Assembly: GCA_024663395.1 (NCBI GenBank)
Contig: JANFAH010000099.1
Coordinates: 62,001 to 126,000, forward strand
DNA from: Pisolithus tinctorius
Lineage: Eukaryota > Basidiomycota > Agaricomycetes > Boletales > Pisolithaceae
Direction of reading: 5' to 3'
Length of the DNA: 64,000 nucleotides
Shown here: positions 56,999 to 64,000 of the stretch, one piece after another
Position numbering within the stretch: the first letter of the stretch is position 1
Layout: each line of letters starts with the position of its first letter
The notes under the pieces: generated by a model
The model's database searches: none
Told to the model about the DNA's origin: nothing
Seen by the model: only the letters and a program-made list of their open reading frames with translations
Program-made: the position numbers and the translations under genes

Positions 56999-57601
56999 CT
57001 ATGAGATCTCAAGTCGTCTTGCGCAAGCATGCTTTACGGCTAGCGTGGAGTAATACATTGCAGGAATGTCGACTGCCCAGATTCTGAAGGTAAGCAAACC
57101 CATGTCATCGTAGGGCACGTTCTCCGCGTCCCTCGGACCGAAGCAAAAATCCGCAACACAACGCAAAACCTACATGGAGATATCAGTCTGGCGTAGAATT
57201 GCTGACCAGCCACTGACCTGAGGAGAAAACACAAGACGCAGGGCAGTAAACACCATCCCTTGCCGATACGACAATCGCGCTTCTGCTGTGGTACCCTTCT
57301 TGGCAACGGATGCGCCAAGAATCGCCGTTGCCGCAAGGACGATGTCTGCCACGGTCTTAACCATAACCCAGCGACTCGTCTGCGACGCTAGGCGCCTGTC
57401 TGGTAGCCGACGACGCCTTTCCCCGGGCAGCCATGGAGTGACGGTACCAAGGTCCGTAATTACACTCAAAAGACATATGGCAGATGATATTGCGGGTACG
57501 AGGAAGACAAATGATGGTCGTGTGTGGCGTTTTGGTTTAATATGGGGTAAAAAATCTAGCAGATGGACACCCGAACCCGTTAGTCTCATGGTTCGGGGCA
57601 C
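56999..57601 (-). CDS. Small multispanning membrane protein, paralogue A
   Basis: Two exons (57601-57218 and 57169-56999) encode 184 residues. Hydrophobic helices occur around PSFVFLVPAISSAICLLSVITD, VADIVLAATAILGASVA and YRQGMVFTALRLVF. A polybasic loop (GERRRRLPDRR) lies between the first two. The C-terminal exon has FRIWAVDIPAMYY. A paralogue with the same exon layout lies just upstream on the same strand (58278-58882). I do not recognise the family. The basic loop suggests a cytosolic loop contacting acidic lipids, by inference. Confidence 0.65.
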
Positions 57602-58277
57602 GGTGTAGATGGAGAGATGGAAGTGCCTGCCTCAAGGCCAAGGGTTTGGGATTCCATGCCTTGCGTGCTGGGTATCATGCTGATGACACATGGTGAATGA
57701 TGTGGCATGTGAGCACCCTGGGTTCTCGGGCGTCTATACGACACAGCTCTCCTGGTAGTAAGTTAACCACCAAGACTGCACTGACGAGAAGAGACTTGCC
57801 GTTCACCAGTAAGCGAATATATGGTTTAAACCTGTTACTGACTGGTCGTGACCGTGATTCCACCGTTCCCTGTCTCCCTGATGTTGTTCAGGGAATACTT
57901 GGCTGAAGAAGATTTTGAACCGACGGGGCACCCGCGCGCTAAACTGTTTGAACTGTGAAATGGGGGATCGCAAGACACGCAGCCTCAGAGGGTCCACGTT
58001 CAGATGTGGCTGCCACTCATCTCGAGAAATCCTGCGCTCCGTCGAACTTCGCGGTAGTACAATCCACACCACGTTGGTCTTGGTTAGGCTGGTCTCCCAG
58101 TGAAACTCCATACGCCGCTGCAGGCGATAGCACGAGAGTTAGAAGTAACGGACACCATCGGGGCAATACTCGCTGAACCACCTGTGACCTGTACCAACAT
58201 CGATGTCATATCATGTCAATTCATAACCACGGCACTACCACCACAATCATGCTGGTACGTATGTAACCACTGTTCAG
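57602..58277. other. Spacer between the two membrane-protein paralogues
   Basis: About 0.7 kb. Minus-strand frames at 58111-57803 and 57863-57675 have no recognisable pattern. It should hold the promoter of paralogue A. Confidence 0.45.
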
Positions 58278-58882
58278 TCATCGAATAGTAAATGTGCGGT
58301 AAATCATTGATGTAGTGGCATGCCTGAATGCCTCCAAAAAACAGAAAAAAGCAGGGACGTCTGCTGTCAAAATCCTGAAAGCATGATACCGAAGGAACAG
58401 CCGCAAGGCGCCCCTCGTATCCGTGCGGTCGTGAACAATTTTCCTCGCGCAGCGTCCAATCTGCACACAAAGCCCCGAGGGACATCAGCCCTGTCAGAAA
58501 TCACGAGGATCCGGGAGAGACTGACATCCAAAGCGACTATGAGATGCCAAGAAGCGAACAGTGCCCCATGTAGATACATCTGACGTCCCCATCCAGATGT
58601 ACTCTTCTGTGCGATGCACCCACCAGCAATTGTCGTGACGACAAGAGCTAGCTCCCCCCTTGTTTTCAGCGTGAACCACCGGGCGAACCACGGGACTACT
58701 ATTCGACGACGGTCGCGCATGCGTAGCCACGGTATGAGAGATTGATAGTCGGAAATGGCGTGCGCAAGGGTTGCTGCTGAGCATATAACGGGAAAGAAGA
58801 GCTTCAGGCTACGGAATGAGCATTCCTGTGCACGGTGTAGCGCGATCTCATAGAGACGACCTGAGAGAAATCGCTGGAGCAT
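58278..58882 (-). CDS. Small multispanning membrane protein, paralogue B
   Basis: Two exons (58882-58526 and 58460-58278) encode 179 residues. The layout matches paralogue A: a first helix (LKLFFPVICSAATLAHAISD), a basic loop (RMRDRRRIVV), helices around ELALVVTTIAGGCIA and YLHGALFASWHLIVALD, an intron at the same place, and a second exon with FRILTADVPAFF aligned to FRIWAVDIPAMY in A. Identity is low, so the duplication is old. The intron could also be cut at an internal AG, making it 35 nt, but that gives an immediate stop, so the 65-nt version is used. Function unknown. Confidence 0.6.
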
Positions 58883-60079
58883 GACTCAACTTCTGTTGTC
58901 GTAGATGCAGATAGAGGTCAGCTGCCGCCATTTAGGTTTTGGAGACCGTTTCAGACTCGTGGATTGAGCGAGGCATTATAATATAGTACGTACACGCGGT
59001 TAGCTTGGAAACACGCTGGTAACGGCAAGTAACTTCTCTCTGAATTCTCGAGTGTTTGCAACAGTACCCAGAGGCGCAGGTCACATACCGGGGGGAGGAC
59101 GAGATAGAAGAGTTTGAGAACGTCGACGAATCAGTGTCGGTATTCGGATAAAACACGACATTTGGTTGCTCGGAATTCGGTGCATGACCGGAATGCGCCT
59201 CTCACATCCATTCAGCTGCCCAGTGGTACCCCAGCAGTGTCCCCGTGTATTAGTACCGCTCAAGGTTGGTTCCGATAGACTACTAGCAGCTGTTAGCAAG
59301 ACTGAACTTCACCTTGTTTACAAAGTCACTGCAACTTGAAATTCGTTTGGTCTTTTTTCGTTACCCACGAATCTGCATCCCACAGCCTCGATTCAAGTTC
59401 AGTCAGGGAAGCCCAGTAGAAGGGAACATGGTCGTGCATCTGGGTGCAGTCCGGCAGGGATTTATACGCCACCGTAAATTGTCTGAGATAGTTTGGGAAT
59501 ATTATGTGGATAAACCAACGAGCCGATGTGAGATGACTCCAGAGCGCACGGTAATTCTCTAGCACATGTGGACGGACACCTATCAGACGCTGCGTCGTAG
59601 TGTGATGCAGTGGTGTGCGCTGCCTACAGCACGCACCGCACCATCACACTACCAAGTGTAAGATCATTTTCTGAGTATCAGTGGTGGAGACATAAGGCGC
59701 TCTGCCACATAGTCTGGAGAAAGTCCACCAAATGTAAGCACCGCCACCAGCCAACTTTCCGAGATAGACTGACTTTACCATATTCGTGACGAGAGGCATA
59801 CACAGTCCTCGTACCCTTAGCCAATTGGCGTGGAGTTGCGACAGAATCGTTGCTGGCAGACAAGAACCTCACATTCTGTTCCATGGAACCGTCATTAGGA
59901 GACCGAACTCTGTCCGGTACGCTTCACCATGTACCCCCACTGATCAACACCTTTGTGAACAACCCAACGAGAGACATCTCGAAGAGGATCGAGGTCTATG
60001 GATTACAAACGACTACCAATCTATTATTTCTACGGCCATCCGTCACTGGGGTCCCCCGTCCTTTCTAACTACATGATTT
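58883..60079. other. Intergenic region with one long imperfect hairpin
   Basis: About 1.2 kb without a recognisable gene. Frames at 59314-59562 plus and 59565-59326 minus overlap on opposite strands and look accidental. A hairpin at 59598-59651 is listed separately. Confidence 0.45.
59598..59651. repeat. Imperfect inverted repeat, 25-nt arms, 4-nt loop
   Basis: The left arm is 59598-59622 and the right arm 59627-59651, separated by ccta. Twenty of 25 positions pair, with the outer 10 bp (tagtgtgatg / catcacacta) perfect. It could form a stem-loop in RNA or be a MITE-like remnant. No target duplication is obvious. Confidence 0.6.
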
Positions 60080-62398
60080 CTAGATGGAGACCTTACCTCG
60101 GGGCTCATATGGAAGCAAGAGGACTACGAAACCAGCGAACAACAGCAGACTGCCAGCGACGTAAACAGGTACGGCTGTCGACAAGTTAGCGTACAACGCG
60201 ATAATGGGGGCCTACCACGATTTTCAGCACAGGTGACAGACAAATGATGATGGTAAAGCAACTTACCATAATCCCGAATACGCCTTTAGCGGTGGAGGTC
60301 AAGCAATTCCCTGTCCCACGGTGTATGGCCGGGAAGATCTCAGATGAAATCGCATACAGTACGCCATACATAATCTGCGTATTAACCCCGTAATCAGCGC
60401 AGAGGCACATATGCGACAGGATCATAAGCAGGAAAAAAAACTCACATTACTGAACAACGCGTAACCGCAATTCCATCCCAGAAGCTCGTTTGACGTCCGG
60501 GATGTGGTACTCGCGAAGAGGAAGGTGCCAGTTAGCCCTTTATTTCGCGAGGAGTCGTTGAGTAATGTCATGCGAAACGAGTTTTGTATTACTCGCCTGC
60601 AGCGATTGCAAGGGTACCCTTGCGCCCGACGTAGGGAACCTCCACGGCCCAACCAGCGAGGAGGGCTGCAGGAATACCGACGGCACTAAGGATCACCTGC
60701 TATAAGGCCACGGCGAGGGGTAAGATATTTGAGTGAGGGTGACTTTGGGATGCGTACATTACGATACGTGATGTAGAGCGAGCCATCTCCAAATGTGACA
60801 CCGCGAGTGGTGAGGCTGCAATATATAAATCCATCCATCACCAAAGAGCTAGATTGACAAACAAACCCACATGTATGGCAGGAAGTTATTGTACAAGGTA
60901 GATGCAAGACCGATAACACCTAGGGTGGTGTGTCAGCAACGTACCTGTGCACCAGCTCACGCAAGGCGCTGCTCACCCCACACCACAATTAACAGACTAG
61001 TCGACCACGCCATCTTAGGTGTGGCAAACAAGGCCCTGATATGATCTATGGCGAAGCCCGAGCCTTCGCTGAGGATTCTGCGCCTACCAGTAGAACCAAA
61101 AACGTCACGCCCACGGATCTTGCCTGGGGCTTCAAGTTCCTCGACGGTAAGTGGGTTTGGCTTTCCATTACATTCAGCAAGTTTGCGGATGACATCCACA
61201 GCTTCCGCGTCCTTCCCGATACCAGAGAGGAATCGCGGACTCTCTAGCAAGTTGAACACGAAAAACCGGATACCCCAGAGGAAAAGGGTCAGTCCACCCA
61301 GGACAAATAAGAGATAACGCCAGCCCATGTTATCAGATCTATCACAATCAGCGGACGAAGAGCAGCTGTAACCCGCAATAAGAGGCCATGCGATCTTTGT
61401 TGCTCGGTAAGCTGCCAAGAATGGGGAAGGCATGAAAGTGGCCTTACAAGGCTTGCCAGAAGTTGTCCGAGGCACCACCAGATAGAAAGGATGGTTAACA
61501 AGTATTGATGTGAGCCTGGGACGAAGTCTGACAAAGTATGAGAGGTGCATTTCAAAGGAAAAGCTGGACATCCTTACCCAAGAATACGGCGGCGTCAACG
61601 GGCATGTTACCTGTCACAGAAGGCTTCATAGGAGGTCAAGAATCAAATCCACAGAATCCATACCGCCGACTCCAATGCTGACGAATGACATGAAAACTGC
61701 GAGAGCAACGAAGCTAGGTGATCCTCCAGCAACTACACCAAATATGCCCGCAATGAGTAGCGTCAAGTTGAACGACCATCTGTGAGATGATGTCAGTATT
61801 GTTCGCAGAAGCGCAGCGAAGCGAAAACATATGACTAAACAGACCTCCTTCCCCAGATATCGCACCCAAGCCCCCAGATGAGACCGCCAAAGAACAGCCC
61901 GATATTTGACGCCAAAGATAGGAAAGGACCGTTGAACTGGAATTCGTTCACCGCGGGTGTCAGTATAAGTCCGCTCATTGACTGATTGACTGATGATTCA
62001 GTGGGTTGCACCATCTGATTCAGCGCTATGAAACTCACAGGCCAGGCACTGTCACTGTGTGCAAAATCATTTACATGAGCAGCAGGACAGAACAGCCGAT
62101 TAACGGAAGACCCACGCAAACCACCCGAAACCGGCAACCACAAACAGACCCCACTTACAGACCCAGTTGCTAAGTCAGGTAAACATGCACACGACGGAGG
62201 TACTCTTACCTGGTACTTGCCCATTCCAATGTCCTGAATCGAACGGTTCAAGATCTGAGCTTTCGCATGGTATACCAGATCGACGTATTCATTTTCGTAG
62301 AGATCGAAAGGTGGACCAGTGATTGGGTTCGTTCGTCCATAGGGAGGTACGTCGGGATGCGGTACGATAGTATCGTCTTTTACTGGGGCCTCAGACAT
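60080..62398 (-). CDS. Major facilitator superfamily transporter
   Basis: Fourteen exons (62398-62210, 62153-62116, 62054-62039, 61981-61845, 61779-61664, 61610-61578, 61527-61448, 61394-60977, 60919-60871, 60815-60758, 60696-60597, 60537-60446, 60374-60267, 60211-60080) encode 521 residues, all in frame. The N-terminal cytosolic part is followed by WGLFVVAGFGWFADSAWP, GCDIWGRRWSFN (the MFS loop 2-3 motif), GNMPVDAAVFLDFVPGSHQ, ESPRFLSGIGKDAEA, GRKG and APIIALYANL, ending PYEPRGKVSI. This is the SV2/metabolite-proton symporter-like branch of fungal MFS; the substrate is unknown. Exon 3 is 16 nt. Intron 11 (60596-60538) begins with GC (gcgagt), since no GT donor fits. Unlike the 38-kb transporter it is intact. 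Confidence 0.88.
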
Positions 62399-63039
62399 AA
62401 CTGCGAGTCCACTCGTCTCGTTGACAGTGAAATCCTTGCACAGGTGCGGCGGTGAGATTCTGAGAAGCAGTGGGAACCGAACTACCCAAAATTTGAATGT
62501 TGCTCGATCGGGGTCTACATTATATTGTGCGCAGATATGAATACATGACTGACTGAGCAAGTTCTGCCCTCGGCCTCAATCCTCATCCTTGCGGCCGATT
62601 ATGAATCAACCAAACATGTTTTTTTTTTTCACAGGCGTGATTTGGATGTAATGGAGAAGTTTACTGTAAGTCTTAGAACGATCAATGCACGAGTGCCAAG
62701 TGTCTGGTGGCAACTGGCACCACACACTTCCCAGTGCCACCATGTGTGGTCGACTGTATATCCCAACGACAAGCGTTCATCCGGATGTGCGGCCTGGCAA
62801 GACCGAGTGCTAGGAGAAGCATGCTACTAGAAGGTTTCGAAGCCTCAGGCCCATCTACAAAACTAAGCGCTCGACGAGTGCTCGTCGAGCAGACTGATTC
62901 GGTATAGGTCAGGTTTAGATTACCCAAGGTCCTTTTATGGGTATATTTTTTCGCAAACCAGAATTCCAACAGATCGGGGAGAGATCAAGCACAATCTTAT
63001 TGTATCATTGTGTCTACTAGTACACAGCTATGTATCTAT
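62399..63039. other. Promoter side of the MFS gene, with a poly-T tract and a palindrome
   Basis: About 0.64 kb without coding signal. It has a T13-type run near 62620 and a perfect palindrome at 62869-62890. Confidence 0.5.
62869..62890. repeat. Perfect 10-bp inverted repeat with 2-bp centre
   Basis: GCTCGACGAG, TG, CTCGTCGAGC. The two 10-bp arms pair completely. It could be a dimeric factor site or a small cruciform. Confidence 0.8.
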
Positions 63040-64000
63040 GTAGAACTTGGAGTAATCAACAATTCTCCCTGCTGGAAGACCAGTGGCCTAATGTATTCTA
63101 TGAAGGAACTCATATCTTGACTAATATAGTGTATGTAATTTGAGTAAATTTTGCAGAATAACTGTGAAGAAAATTTGGTGGCCTTGTATGTTCCATCTTG
63201 GTGTTCTGTCAAGTCTGGGCCTACTCCAACCAACTTCAACACTATATAAGGTCTGGAGAGAGGTTTGGAAGCAATTCTGACTCAAAAGGACAGAACTCTG
63301 ACTGGCAGAGTGTTGGCAGAAAACAAAGTCCACCGAGACAAAGGTGGAGCAGAGTGAGGGCATTGGGTTTAGCTTGTGTGCTACCCCCTTGCATGATCTC
63401 AGCCCTTGTATTTCAGAGGGAGAGCACAGATAGAAAGTCAGAGGTAACTCTGACAGGCAGAAGATGGAGACAGAAGGAGTAGGAACTAAGTTGATATTCA
63501 TACTGAAGAACAGCAGAGTATGATACATGCCTTTATATTACTATGGAGGTACAGTAATTGGAATCAGAACTGACATATGGAGACTCATAAATTTTCAAGT
63601 AAAACTTCCTAGACAACAAATGAAGGGTAGACAGAGGACATATGAATGGGTAACACAGAACACCCCAAAAAGGGAACAGTCCAGGTGCTGGACCATGCAG
63701 TGCATGTGCTGCAGAGTACCTGATCATGCACTGTCAGGGAGAAGTCCAAAGGGCAGTCACATGACTCCCCAGAGAGTGGTCCATGCAGTCTGGTAGGGGA
63801 ACAGTACAAGTCTGACAGCAGTTGGAGCAGAGATGACTTATAAATGTCAGGGGATGGGTGGAGTTGGCACAGAGTGAGTGAACGACTGGTGGAAAGGGGT
63901 GTGGAGTGAGTGGGGACTTAGGATGAATGCATAGTCATGACAGTTCCATCAATGATGAGTGAACTGCTGCTGCTGTGAGGGAAAAGATGTGGACAAAACT
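63040..64000. other. CpG-depleted, A/G-rich terminal region
   Basis: Only about two CpG occur in over 900 bp (near 63332 and 63882), with many CA and TG. No conserved frame is visible. The style resembles 14238-15005. It is most likely an old methylated repeat whose identity is lost. Confidence 0.5.

Noticed and set aside
58491..58525. 35-nt intron in membrane paralogue B
   Set aside because: Using this acceptor gives a stop two codons later; the acceptor at 58461 gives a second exon that aligns with paralogue A.
63121..63528. 135-codon minus-strand frame in the terminal region
   Set aside because: The region is strongly CpG-poor and biased; long frames arise by composition, and the product resembles nothing I know.

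Overview
The window is nuclear DNA of a filamentous basidiomycete, most likely an agaricomycete (possibly a polypore). The evidence is eukaryotic housekeeping genes cut by many 45-70 nt GT-AG introns, a copia-type LTR retrotransposon, and families typical of Agaricomycetes (Kre6/Skn1 glucan-synthesis protein, Kin4-like kinase, ankyrin-MYND proteins, a very large DUF3638/DUF3645 gene). All intron-exon models were spliced by eye from phase, splice motifs and remembered family patterns; no search was run.

Layout. 0-8 kb: the 3' end of a NOT2 gene; a PAP2 lipid phosphatase; an OPI3-type phospholipid methyltransferase on the opposite strand; a small hydrophilic stress-type protein with an in-frame tandem repeat; then divergent histone H2A.Z and citrate-carrier genes sharing a 154-bp promoter with two GTCACGTG boxes. 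8.3-14.2 kb: a decayed partial copy of uroporphyrinogen-III synthase (HEM4), followed by a complete copia element with 339-bp LTRs, a 5-bp target duplication and one in-frame stop in its polyprotein. 15-24.4 kb: a 2-oxoglutarate/Fe(II) oxygenase-like gene, the intact HEM4, a 19-exon KRE6/SKN1 gene, and a single-exon gene with an integrase-type H2C2 zinc site. 25-34 kb, minus strand: a Kin4-like kinase, adenylosuccinate lyase (ADE13), and a three-exon gene with a capsid-like N-terminal domain and a hydrophobic C-terminal segment.

38-57 kb differs. A sugar-transporter pseudogene, a 9.6-kb DUF3638/DUF3645 pseudogene and an RTT106-like gene all carry single-base frameshifts, and an ankyrin-MYND gene has one questionable join. 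Just past the giant pseudogene lies an inverted, decayed partial copy of the ankyrin-MYND gene plus the 5' end of that pseudogene. From 57 kb onward genes are intact again: two adjacent related membrane-protein genes and a 14-exon MFS transporter. The last kilobase is strongly CpG-poor.

I see no bacterial-type operon, CRISPR array, secondary-metabolite cluster or clear new multigene system. The points most worth following up are the CpG-only divergence of the two copia LTRs, the concentration of frameshifts between two intact blocks together with the inverted duplication, the two genes that look derived from retroelement parts, and the number of GC-AG introns.
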